DNA from: Ipomoea triloba
Lineage: Eukaryota > Streptophyta > Magnoliopsida > Solanales > Convolvulaceae
Length of the DNA: 64,000 bases
NCBI RefSeq assembly: GCF_003576645.1
Contig: NC_044917.1
Coordinates: forward strand, 10,426,198-10,490,197
Direction: 5' to 3'
Shown here: in pieces, positions 1 through 9,931 of the stretch
How positions within the stretch are numbered: the first letter of the stretch is position 1
Layout of the letters: the number at the start of each line of letters is the position of its first letter
Program-made: the position numbers and the translations under genes
Notes under the pieces: model-generated
What the model was told of the DNA's origin: nothing
Databases searched by the model: none
The model's input: only the letters and a program-made list of their open reading frames with translations

Positions 1-244
1 TAAGAATGAATTTACTACAATAGGCCAAGATCATACACCAATTATTGATCTTCAATAATATGAAATTTGAATGTTTATTGTGTTCAATTTTTTCTAAAAA
101 GTAGTACGGACTTCTTTAATTATGATTTTTGGATGTTACTTTATAATTTTATGAATGTTATAAATTGAATATTTTTTTAATTTGTTTGATGGATTGGATT
201 ATATGTTTTATTTCTTTTTTATATATAACTTAACTTTAAATTTT

Positions 245-494
245 AGTTTTTAATATATCAATAGATTTAGCGGGTTTAAACGGGTTTCGTGTAATATCGT
301 GTCGACACGATCCGAAACCTGTTAACAAAACGTGTCTATCATGTCAACCCGTTTAACCCGTTAACAAATTGTGTTCGTGTTCGTGTTACAATTTTGAACC
401 CGTTAACCTTAACGTGTCGTGTTCGTGTTTAGCCTTATCGTGTTTGTGTCAACCCGTTAACGAACCCGTATACACGAATTGCCAGGTCTACGCT
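245..494. repeat. Probable hAT-like repeat end rich in cgtgttcgtgt motifs
   Basis: The stretch repeats short blocks such as cgtgttcgtgt, aacccgttaac and gtgtcgacacga, and ends in ttgccaggtcta. Repeats with this word content and an end of the ttgccag type are common non-autonomous hAT-like elements in eudicots. The opposite terminus and a target-site duplication were not found, so the class is an inference and the left limit is approximate. A short open frame across it (369-644) is made of repeat sequence and is not a gene. Confidence 0.35.
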
Positions 495-1429
495 GGACGC
501 ATTAGTTGCCTCCCACGTGATTTTCTACGTGACTTCTTCATCTGCTATGGGACCCACTTTTCCGCCAATAACTCATCTCTTGCAGGAGAAGCTCAATTTT
601 CTCACTCCAACTCTCTCTCTCATCCATGTGGGCTTTACATCTGACATTATCCCTTTAATCACCATTGATGGTGATGCTCTTATGTAACACAATTGATTGG
701 AAGAGACTTATTCATCATCTTTAAACAAAGGTTAAAGATGGTCAGTTATCCCACCCAATAAAGATAATTACAATTTATTGTGTTCTACTGTGAAAATTTT
801 AGGTTACACCCGAAAAATCATGTTATGTGTACTTTAGTTTTCTTTCAAAATTTGCTCAAAAGAATTCTAAAACTTTTAATTATTGTAATATATTTCAATT
901 CAAATAAAGCCCTCATTATCCTGTGATCGTCCATTTAAAATGATAATAGAGATATCATCACATTACATATTAATTGATAACTTAATTTAATTATATATAC
1001 TCTACTAGTTAAATAGTTATGAATATACACATATGTATGAATAGAAAAAATCAATGAATTAAAATGTAAGATAAAATATAGAATGGAAAATAATAATCCT
1101 TTTGAAGAGAAAAGGGGTAATATTGAAAAATAATTGTAAGGTGTATAATAAATAAAATATAAAGTATAATTCACCAATACAATCTATATCAATACATTTT
1201 TATTCTTATTAAGATTTAATGAAATGGCTCCTATCATGTCATGAGCAATGTTGCTTGATAGAAAAATTCCCAATGCACAGAAGATGAGAGCAAAATTATA
1301 TAATCATTGATGGTAATTGAGGGAAAAATACATTTCTAAGAACAATCAATTGAAAACACACATACATTTTTCTTCACTTCTACACAAAAAATGGATATTA
1401 CATCACAAAATTTATTTTTATTTTTTCTA
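495..1429. other. AT-rich intergenic DNA, no gene seen
   Basis: No coding similarity was recognised. The only landmark is a cacgtg palindrome (G-box type) near 513 followed by a second acgtg a few bases on. The rest is AT-rich with short runs, and the small open frame at 935-1177 on the minus strand looks like chance. Confidence 0.5.
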
Positions 1430-1795
1430 AAATCGACATAATATGTCAAATAAAATAAAACAAAAGTAATATATACTCCGTATTATTTATGATGTCATTT
1501 TTTTTTTCCCAAAACCAACGTCATATGTATTGAATTAATTTTTTTTTTATTTAAATACATATAATGTCGGTTATACGAGAACCGATGTTATGTGTATTAA
1601 ATTATTTTTCTTTAAATACATAATGTCGGTTCTACGCATAACTGATGTCATATCTATTTAAAGAAAATAAATAAAATAGATACGATATCGGTTATGCTTC
1701 ATAACCGACGTCGTATTGATTTAAAAATAAAATAGATACGACGTCGACTATGAAGCATAACCGATGTTGTATCTTTAAAAAAAATAATAAAAAGG
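1430..1795. repeat. Array of imperfect hairpins, CACTA-like subterminal region
   Basis: Four or five imperfect palindromes follow one another, each built on cgacgtcgg or a decayed form (for example atgtcggttatacg with gaaccgatgttat near 1565-1595, and atatcggttatgc with cataaccgacgtcg near 1684-1713). They are separated by AT-rich spacers with repeated words such as aaataaaatagatacga. Arrays of this kind are typical of the subterminal regions of CACTA (En/Spm) transposons. No intact cactac terminus was found, so this is probably a remnant. Confidence 0.45.
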
Positions 1796-1799
1796 TGAC

Positions 1800-3635
1800 A
1801 GCGGCTAAATACCCCATCCACTTGTTTCATGTAAAGAATTAGTGTTGTGTAAATTATATTTAATTAGCATATATTATGCTTAGTAAATCAAATTTTAGTT
1901 TGTTAACTTTTTTCTTTTGTATGAAAAAGATAAATTTGCAGCGACTACCTGATATATTTTTTAAAAACCAAGGTAAATTAATCTATGTTGCTCATACTTG
2001 ATCGACGCAAATCAAGAAAGTCATTAGACCGTTCTCACGGAAAGTCAAACTTGAAAATTTTTCGTTACTCAGCCTACAACTCGACCAACTCATATTGCTA
2101 ATTGGATAAAGCTACCAAGATAAAAAAAAAAAAAAAAAATTGTTAGCAAAATTCTTAACTATATTTGATAAAGTAAATTCATCCATGTACATAATGGGTA
2201 GGGAAATAGTATGAACAATGGAGAAAGGATCCATGAATTAGCTCCCAAATCACCTCTTTTATTGCTTAATCAGGAATAATAATTTAGAGAGTGGAGATAG
2301 TTTTGGTTTCTAAGATGTTTCTAGAGAGAGGAAGGAAAGGCCAAAAAGTGCTTTGCATGTAGGACTCAAGTCTCTTTTATAGGCTCATATTCGTACTCGT
2401 ATACCAACACGTATAAATTACTTAGGGACGTATACTCGAGGTATATTCCTATCAATATTCATTTGTTACCGTGAATTAGCTATCTCCTATGCGTCAAAAA
2501 GTTAACCTACTTACTAATCAAATGTAAATCATATATTGTTAGAAATTTTATAGAAATGTTAATTGCATTAAAAAAAAAAACACACACACACACACACATG
2601 AGTGACCATCACAACGCTATAGCAAAATATATACTAACTCTCAAATAGTGCATTCACGTGTGCACACTATTAGTTATCTGCGAATAAGCTACTATCAAGT
2701 GTTTCCCAGATATATTGTCGCATAAATACATAAATAATGTCATTGCGCTATTTCATATTTTTTCCTTAATTTTCATCCATTAATCATCTACATGTTTTCA
2801 GATGGCTACTAGTTACATGAGAGCTAACCCAACATCTACTATATATATAATCTAACAGTTTGGAACAATTGGTAAATTGAATGTCTAAACACGAATCAAA
2901 TAAATAACTTGATTTGGTACACGGGTGCTTCAATAATACTACTACTACATTTATTTTTTTTTATTAAAAAAAATATTGTGGACAAGTACATTACCCCTAG
3001 TCTTGATTAATTCTTCCAAAAATTGAGTAGAATTTTACTCAAGTGCATTTATTATTATTTTTTAAATGAACTAAAATATAATGTCGTTTAAAGTAGTCAA
3101 TTTGAGGCAATGTTGATGTAAGATTTTAATAGGAAATTTAAAAAATGTGTTGGTGTAATTAAATTTGAGTATTATACATTATGCTTTATCATGTTTCTTT
3201 TCACTTTTTTTTTTCTTTTCTATTTTCAAACTTTCTTTCTCCTAAACTATTAACATCATTAAATATAATAACTTGTACATCTTACTTGCTCTATTGTATG
3301 TTTACAAATTGTTTATATATTTATATTTTTATTTGTACATAATATATCACTTCCTCTGTCACATTTTACATGTTTATTATTTATTGGTCAAATTAATTTT
3401 ATATTTTTTTTATTATTTTCTTTAGTATTTTTAAATTTGATTTTTGTTTGTGTCTAATAGTAGTACTTTTAATATAGTTTATAAATATATAAATTTTATA
3501 TATACTAATACTAAACTTAATATTATGAAAAATTGAATTATAAATAATTTTAATACAATCTTGTTAATTGAAGATACATAAAATGAGACATAGTGGGTAA
3601 TTATTTTTTATAATTTTAATTATAATATCATAATC
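1800..3635. other. AT-rich intergenic DNA, no gene seen
   Basis: No gene or coherent transposon was recognised. It contains an A-run near 2124-2139, the (CA) microsatellite listed separately, and long AT-rich tracts that may be old, unrecognisable repeats. Confidence 0.5.
2570..2598. repeat. A-run followed by (CA)9 microsatellite
   Basis: Eleven A residues run directly into nine CA dinucleotides. A short poly(A) seeding a dinucleotide repeat is a common outcome at old retroposon tails, but no element body is recognisable upstream. Confidence 0.9.
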
Positions 3636-3640
3636 CAATG

Positions 3641-3745
3641 GGGTAGCTCAAGTGGTAAGTGAGCTCTCTTTGTGGGAAAAAATTTCGGAAAAATTCAAAT
3701 TCGATTCCCACAAAGGACGATTTCCCTGTTAAACGGACGGAGAAA
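3641..3745 (+). repeat. tRNA-derived SINE-like sequence
   Basis: The left part (gggtagctcaagtggtaag, 3642-3660) fits a tRNA A box and the stretch ending in attcgattccca (3697-3710) fits a B box, spaced about as in tRNA-derived SINEs. There is no clean poly(A) tail or target-site duplication, so the limits are approximate. It lies about 200 bp upstream of the P450 gene. Confidence 0.45.
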
Positions 3746-3897
3746 GACCCCGTTTTATATGGAGTAATATTTAAGTAATTCCATCACGTCAAAAAGTTTC
3801 GTTTTCCAAGCTAAAGGGATAAATTAAAATAAAATAAAAGGGGGCCCACACTAGGCGTCGTCATCCCTGACGCGTCGGCACAGCAGTCTTGTCTTAA

Positions 3898-3906
3898 TAT
3901 ATAAAA
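3898..3906 (+). promoter_or_regulatory. Candidate TATA box of the CYP72A gene
   Basis: The motif tatataaaa lies about 35-40 bp before the first in-frame ATG at 3940 and 50-55 bp before the second at 3955. The leader would therefore be very short, which slightly favours the second ATG as the main start. Confidence 0.45.
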
Positions 3907-3939
3907 CCCACCGTGAAATCAAGAACGCCCACAGCTCCG

Positions 3940-6900
3940 ATGACCTCGCCGGAGATGGAGGCGATATACACCATACTGGGAGTGTGCGTTTCGGTGGGTT
4001 TGTTGGTGTATGCATGGGGAGTGTTGGGTTGGGTGTGGTTTAAGCCGAAGAAGCTGGAGAAGTGCCTTAATCAGCAAGGCCTCAAAGGAAACCCTTACAG
4101 AATCTTCTCCGGCGACATGAAAGAGATCGCAAAGATGGCGAAAGACGCCGTTTCCAAGCCCATGGCTCTGTTGGATAACATTGCTCCGAGAATCATTCCT
4201 TATTATGCTCACCTCGCCGATAAATATGGTATTCCCTCTATCCCATTTAATGTGTTGGATTTGATTGAAGTTATTTTTAATTCAATTTTTCACAATATTA
4301 AGTTTAGTATTAGTATACAAAATATATATATTTAGAAACTATGCTATAATATTATTAAACACAAAAAATTACATAAGTAAAAAAAAAAAAAACAAAGAAT
4401 AAACAGTTGATTTGAGCAATAAATAGTAAGTTGAGAATAAAATGGAACAGAGAGAGTATGTTTTTCATGCTTCTCCTTCTGCTGTGAATTCTGTTATCAT
4501 ATCCCAGAATTCAATGATTTTCTGCAGGTAAAAAGTGTTATGTATGGTTGGGTCCAATGCCTATGGTGTTCATCAGGGATCCTGAGCTAATCAAGGAGGT
4601 TTTGAACAAATATTATCTGTTTCTGAAGAATAAGGACAATCCACTGGGGAAGAAGTTGGCACGGGGACTTGTCAGCTATGATAAAGACCAGTGGGCAAAA
4701 CACAGAAGATTAATCAATCCTGCCTTCTATTCAGAGAAGCTAAAGGTGTGTAATGTTTCTCAAGTTTTGTTCTCTCATACAACAAACATGATTCATACTC
4801 CTATTATACATATCTAGATATAGCATTGATAGCTAGAATCGAGCATTACCTCTGGTCATAGTTAATTCCATAAATAGTTTGTTGTCTTGTCGTGTTGATG
4901 TAGAATTACAGCAAGAGATTGTCTCTTACTTGATTTGGACAAATAGATGGTGTGTATCACTTGTTAGGAATAAGCAAAAAGCTATAGTTCACAAACCGCC
5001 ACCACATTTCGAGAGGCAGGTGCTGGATTTGGCCCTTCACCGACCTTTTAATAATTCCATAGCCATCAATTGCTAGACTTGACCCTTCACCGGCCTGTCC
5101 AATAATTCCATAGCCATCAATTGTTGGACTTCACCCTTCACAGGCCTCTGTCCAACAATTTCTCCTCCTAACACCTTGCTTGACTTGGCCCTTCACCAGC
5201 ATTCGCCCAACAAAAGGGCAAATTATTATGTGGACCCAGGTCCGCCTTACAAGGTGTACTCAAGTTAAAAATATACAATTTATATACTGAATGTTCACAA
5301 TTTACATCACAATTTACATATTGAATGTTCACAATTTTATATACTAAATATTCACAATTTAAATTGTGAACATCCAATATGTAAATTGTAAACATTCAAT
5401 ATATAAATTGTGTATTTTGACTCGGGTCCACCTTGCAAGATGGATCCGGGTCCATGGCGTAACTGTTCAAACAAAACTGGGGGGCGTGGCTTACTAGCCT
5501 AGGACCGAGGATCAAATAGCTTAAATTATATACCTTAGATGAGAAGTCTCATTTAAAACTTGTTTCCTATAGTAGGATGGGATTTGATTCTTGATTCGGT
5601 GATTCCTATCACGGATATTGGGGGTTTGAGTTTAAGTTGGACTCCTTATGGACAAAATTGTACAATTTGGCAAAACAAGAAAACCTAGATTATACCCGCA
5701 TGGGCAACTCAAATGGTTTACATGGGTGAAGTTTGGGAGGAAAGAAAACCTAGATTATATGTAATAAAAGGCAGGGAAATGTTGCTTTTTTATGCCATAA
5801 AAAATGACCATGAATGACCTATTAAACTTGCATCAACTTGATAACATTTTAATAGCTAGATTCTGTGTTCAACTCTTGAATTGCAACGAACAGCTTATGC
5901 AACCGGCTTTCTTGCTAAGCTGCTCTGAAATGCTGAGCAAGTGGGAGGGGATGATTAATGTCTCAGGATCTTGTGAGCTGGATGTGTGGCCTGACCTTCA
6001 ATGCCTGACCTGTGATGTCATTTCTCGAACAGCATTTGGGAGCAGCTATGAAGAAGGAAAGAGGATCTTTCAACTTCTCAATGAACAGGCCGTGCACTTC
6101 GTGGAAGCCATACGTCAAGTTTATATACCTGGATGGAGGTAATTAAAACAACAAGCTAAGGACTTTAAGGGCATGTTTACTAATAGAAAACTGTTTTCTG
6201 TTTTATACTTTTATGTTTTCTAATTTTTCTGTTTCATTCTCTGTTTTCCATTCTCTATTTCCTGTTTAAAAAACTTGTTTACTAACACTTAAAGTTTTTG
6301 TTTTCATTAACTTACTGTAAGTTTACTGCAGATTTGTGCCTACTAAGAGGAACCGAAGAATGAATGCCATTGAGAACGAAGTGAAATCGTCTATTCGGGT
6401 TATTATAGAGAAGAGAATGAAGGCTGCTGGGGAGACGAACAAAAACAATGATGATTTATTGGGCATTCTGTTGGAATCCAACTTACGAGAAATCAAACAG
6501 CAGGGGGACGAGGGATTCGGAATGAGCATTGACGAGATCATCGACGAGTGCATCCTGTTCTATTTTGCGGGGCAGGAGACTACTTCTGCTATGCTGGTCT
6601 GGACAATGATTCTACTCAGCAGATTCCCCGATTGGCAAGCCCGAGCTAGAGAAGAAGTGTTGCAGGTTTTCGGGGATAATAAGAACCCGGATTTTGAAGG
6701 GTTGAATGACCTTAAAGTCGTAAGTATTATATTCTAGATTACACATATATATTTGACACTATATTTCTCATCCTGAACCTCCTTACAGGTGACAATGATT
6801 TTATACGAGTCTTTAAGGCTATACCCGCCAGTAGCTGGGCTAGTTAGGAGGACCATCGAGGAAACGAGACTAGGAGAAATGTTGCTGCCACCGGGGGTAA

Positions 6901-7214
6901 TGTTGTCGTTACCAACGCTCTTGATGCATCTCGACACCGAGATATGGGGCGAAGATTCTAAGGAGTTCAAACCCGAGAGGTTCAGGGAAGGGATAATGAA
7001 GGCAACGAATGGCAAGCAAGTGTTTTTCCCATTCGGTGGGGGGCCTCGAATATGTATTGGTCAGAACTTCGCTTTGGTCGAAGCTAAAATGGCTCTGGCT
7101 ATGATTCTGCAACGCTTCTCCTTTCGGCTTTCTCCTTCTTATGCTCATGCTCCATTTTCAAGGGTGATGACTCAACCTCAGTATGGTGCTCCCTTAATTA
7201 TGCATAGCCTCTAA
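3940..7214 (+). CDS. CYP72A: Cytochrome P450, CYP72A-type monooxygenase, five exons
   Basis: Joining 3940-4228, 4528-4745, 5894-6138, 6332-6719 and 6789-7214 gives an uninterrupted 521-residue protein, the usual length for this subfamily; every junction has GT-AG ends and keeps frame. Visible features: N-terminal membrane anchor (about residues 8-33); proline-poor linker and KNP-type region; I-helix oxygen-binding AGQETT (330-335); K-helix ESLR (387-390); PERF (442-445); and the heme loop [10 protein letters not shown] with the axial Cys at 469. The protein should sit on the ER and use a P450 reductase partner. CYP72A enzymes oxidise terpenoids (secologanin, triterpenes, gibberellins); the substrate here cannot be told from sequence. 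ATG 3940 is the first in-frame start; ATG 3955 would give 516 residues. Intron 2 (1148 bp) carries a tandem array and a MITE. A polyadenylation-type aataaa lies at 7284-7289. The gene looks intact. Confidence 0.93.
5025..5205. repeat. 51-bp tandem repeat array in P450 intron 2
   Basis: The word cccttcac recurs at 5033, 5083, 5134 and 5189, and the intervening text (ataattccatagccatcaat) is repeated nearly unchanged in the middle units. This makes about four diverging copies of a 50-55 bp unit. It has no coding role and lies wholly inside intron 2 of the P450 gene. Confidence 0.8.
5231..5454. mobile_element. MITE with about 50-bp inverted ends, in P450 intron 2
   Basis: The left end starts tggacccaggtccgcctta and the reverse complement of the right end starts tggacccggatccatcttg; similarity continues for about 50 bp. 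The interior holds further palindromic blocks of the type gaatgttcacaatt / aattgtgaacattc. A shorter relative lies at 54650-54759. No transposase is present. A target-site duplication could not be fixed, so the superfamily is unknown. Confidence 0.7.
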
Positions 7215-7361
7215 TATGCTTAGCTTCTTCCCAGTTCCCTGCAGATATCCTCTATGCTGCTCACCCACCAATCTGCAGTATTGAATAAACTTTCTATGTA
7301 TTTTGTACAGTGATGTAATGTTTAATCTACTCTTCTATATGTAAACAATATGTTTTTTGTT

Positions 7362-7495
7362 GCCAAGTCCTTGTTGTCTAGTGGCACTCGTTGCACTCCC
7401 TTAATCCCTTATGGAAGGGAGTGGGTTCGAGTCTCAGTGGAAGCGAACTGTTGACTCTTTGTGCTTCAGTAGTCTACTTGAGAAAAAATTAATAG
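7362..7495 (+). mobile_element. SINE family copy 1
   Basis: A tRNA-like head (ccaagtccttgttgtctagtg) is followed by gggagtgggttcgagtctca, a B-box match, and then by a tail ending in tgagaaaaaatt. It shares word order with the copies at 7750 and 8041: nccaagacctTGTGGTCtagtgGCA, then a gggttcgag block, then ttgtgcttcaata. No target-site duplication was found for this copy. Confidence 0.6.
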
Positions 7496-7749
7496 AGAAA
7501 ATGATGACCACTATTTATGTGCATGTGATCTAAGCTCGTCTGATTATTTGAAGTTGTGGAGTTGAAAGAGTAAAGACTTGAGTTGATGCAACCCACGGCC
7601 TCGCGGCTCAAGAGTAAGAGAGTGCTTCGGACAAGGTGCGAAAGGTCGGGGTACTATGCAAGGGTTAGACTTGGGCAGGGGGCGAAGAACCTTGGGTCCG
7701 ACAACTTTTTAAGAGTTTTTAATTATCAATATAATAATTAGAAAGTAAT

Positions 7750-7870
7750 GCCAAAGACCTTGTGGTCAAGCGGCACCCGGTGTACACTCACATGTGTAAG
7801 GGAGTGGGTTTGAGCCTTTTGTGCTTCAATAGGTTGAGAAAGTAGCTATGAACATATACTACATTGTAAT
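7750..7870 (+). mobile_element. SINE family copy 2 with target-site duplication
   Basis: It begins gccaaagaccttgtggtcaag and contains gggagtgggtttgagcc and ttgtgcttcaataggttgag, as in copy 1. It is flanked by a 13-bp direct repeat attagaaagtaat (7737-7749 and 7871-7883), which supports insertion by retroposition. Confidence 0.7.
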
Positions 7871-8040
7871 ATTAGAAAGTAATATATTTTACAAATATAA
7901 TAATTTAGAAAGTAAAATATATTGAAAAATATATATATTCAAAAAATTGTATATTTAATTGCAAAAATAGATATTAAAAAAAGGTAGGGAAGAGAATTGA
8001 AAAGAACTTATAATAAAAGAGATATAAAGTAGTCAAATAT

Positions 8041-8156
8041 GCTAAGAACCTTGTAGTCCAATGGCATCAAACCCTTCCCTTTATATGGGAGGTGGTGGAT
8101 TCGAGCCTCAGTACTCTTGTGCTACTAATAGAGTTAGTAGTATTCAAAAAAAAAAA
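8041..8156 (+). mobile_element. SINE family copy 3 with poly(A) tail and target-site duplication
   Basis: It begins gctaagaaccttgtagtcc, carries a B-box-like ggattcgagcctca, and ends in a poly(A) run. The direct repeat aaagtagtcaaatat flanks it at 8026-8040 and 8157-8171. This is the best-preserved member of the family in the window. Confidence 0.8.
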
Positions 8157-8171
8157 AAAGTAGTCAAATAT

Positions 8172-8515
8172 TTTTTCTTACCATATAGATAATAAATAGA
8201 TTTAGGAAATTAGATAGATTTTGTTAATAAAAAATATAATAATTTAGAAACTAATAAATATTTTACAAAAAGAGACCCAATCAATGTTAATTTTTTCTAT
8301 TTTTATTTACATTTTCTTTTGTAAAGTTTGACTATCATAAAAAGTTCAATAACGAATTTTTTTTTTGAGAAAAAAAATGAAAAAAAAAAAATTGGCATGA
8401 TAAGTTATTCATCGTCCATAAATGAAGGAAGCATTCAATGCAATTAAAGGTGCACCTCATTTGTCGCAAAATCACTCAGTCTAGCTAGCTAGGAAGTAGG
8501 AACCACATAAACTTG
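8172..8515. other. AT-rich region upstream of the PAR1 gene
   Basis: Contains A- and T-runs and no coding similarity. Its 3' part probably belongs to the promoter of the gene at 8647. Confidence 0.5.
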
Positions 8516-8516
8516 T

Positions 8517-8524
8517 TATAAATA
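8517..8524 (+). promoter_or_regulatory. Candidate TATA box of the PAR1 gene
   Basis: The motif tataaata lies about 125 bp before the ATG at 8647, which leaves a plausible leader of about 95 bases. Confidence 0.55.
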
Positions 8525-8646
8525 TCCTTCATTTCTTCTACCTTAATTCTTCAATTCTCCCACACACACAAAAAAAAAAGCCACCAAATAATCAATAAGA
8601 ATAATAAAAATAAAAAGAATAAAAGAACCAAGATAGCTAGCTATAT

Positions 8647-9234
8647 ATGGCTTTGATGAAATTGTCATTGGTTCTTTTATTGGCTTGCTGCACTCTCCCC
8701 ATCCAGAGTGTTGTTGCTGAAACCATTTGTGAGAATTTGCCTACAAGTGTTTGTGCATTTTCGGTCTCATCTTCGGGGAAGAGATGTGTGATAGAAGACT
8801 CGGTACTAGTCGATGGGAAGGTGGATTACAAGTGCAAGACGTCAGAGGTGGTGGTCGGGAGTAGCACGTCAGAAGAGTACTTAGAGACCGATGAGTGTGT
8901 GAAAGCATGCGGTGTTAGCCGGAAATCAGTTGGCATGTCATCGGATGCTCTCCTCGATTCAACTTTCACCGGTAAGCTTTGTTCCCATGCATGCTACAAT
9001 AAATGTCCCAACCTCGTTGACCTCTACTCCAACGTGGCCGCGGGCGAAGGAGTGTACTTGCCCGACTTTTGCGAGAAACGACGTAGCGGTGGTTCTCGTC
9101 GTGCCATGGGTGAGCTTCAGAGTGGCAGTGATAGTGCCCTTGCACCTGATGCTGCTGAGCCTCCACGTCGTGCCATGGCTGAGGAGGAGCTTTTGAACCT
9201 TGACGCCGATACACCAACACCCTCTCCCTTTTAA
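8647..9234 (+). CDS. PAR1: PAR1-family secreted Cys-rich protein
   Basis: A single-exon frame of 195 residues. Residues 1-24 form a signal peptide (basic start, Leu-rich core, cleavage near VVA-ET). The mature part shows the conserved PAR1 (photoassimilate-responsive protein) pattern: CENLPTSVCAFSVSSSGKRC, YKCKTSEVVV, EYLETDECVKACGVSRKSVG, LCSHACYNKCPNLVDLY and AAGEGVYLPDFCEK, with about ten cysteines that probably form disulfides. The C terminus is a variable Ala/Pro/Glu-rich tail. Family members were first described in tobacco leaves as responsive to sugar and virus infection; the biochemical role is unknown. A tctagctagc stretch lies upstream and the start is the first ATG after the TATA box. 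Length and motif content are normal, so the gene looks intact. Confidence 0.9.
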   Translation: MALMKLSLVLLLACCTLPIQSVVAETICENLPTSVCAFSVSSSGKRCVIEDSVLVDGKVDYKCKTSEVVVGSSTSEEYLETDECVKACGVSRKSVGMSSDALLDSTFTGKLCSHACYNKCPNLVDLYSNVAAGEGVYLPDFCEKRRSGGSRRAMGELQSGSDSALAPDAAEPPRRAMAEEELLNLDADTPTPSPF

Positions 9235-9239
9235 TTATT

Positions 9240-9860
9240 GGGTTGGGAGGGAATGAAATGGATCCTTAATTAACTTGGGTCATCTATTTATTTATTTTTA
9301 AATTTGAATGATGTTTTGAGATTTGTTTAGGTAGCTTTAAAAAGATTTGAAATAAATTTTACATTGTTGACAATATCTTGAATTATTAAATTATAGACTG
9401 CATAACTTTAATATAAGAAAGAACATCGCGCTCTCCAGAATGAGTTGCCGATCATTCATTGGATAAGTTATCCCTCTGGTTTGGACTAGGGGTATGTTCA
9501 ATAAATGAATTGGTATCATTACCTCCCTATCTCTTTTACCTTTTCTTCATAAGAAACATGAACAAAACTAACAAAAATGATATATTATTGTATAGTAGTA
9601 TGATACAATAATACAATATTATTAAAAAAGAAATTAAAATTGAATCATTATTTTTGGGAGGAATGCCGAGGTTGGATGGCAAGGATTTAAACACTCGTTT
9701 TCGACAATGATAACTTCGATTACAATGTTTTATAATGGATAATCTTGACGGTTTTCTAATTGGACCATGAATAGAATTCAGCTTGTATTTTCAATTTCTT
9801 AATTGTGATGGGCATATGAAATCAGAACTTACTCCAAATGATGCAAATATCGGTGGTGAA
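9240..9860. other. Intergenic DNA, no gene seen
   Basis: 3' flank of the PAR1 gene followed by AT-rich sequence. A 35-bp direct repeat (aagaatatatatattaatga and onward) at about 9858-9930 leads into the LINE insertion. Confidence 0.5.
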
Positions 9861-9931
9861 GAATATATATATTAATGATCAAATAAGGTGGTGAAGAATA
9901 TATATATTAATGATCAAATAAGAACCCTTCC

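Noticed and set aside
369..644. Cys-rich 91-codon frame resembling a small secreted peptide
   Set aside because: Its Cys-rich part comes from the cgtgttcgtgt repeat words; there is no convincing signal peptide and the frame leaves the repeat arbitrarily.
6170..6330. Possible MITE in P450 intron 3 because of two tgtttactaa words
   Set aside because: The two words are in direct orientation and no inverted ends or target-site duplication are present.
8912..9220. Alternate frames inside the PAR1 gene
   Set aside because: Shadows of the real frame, which has a signal peptide and the family Cys pattern.
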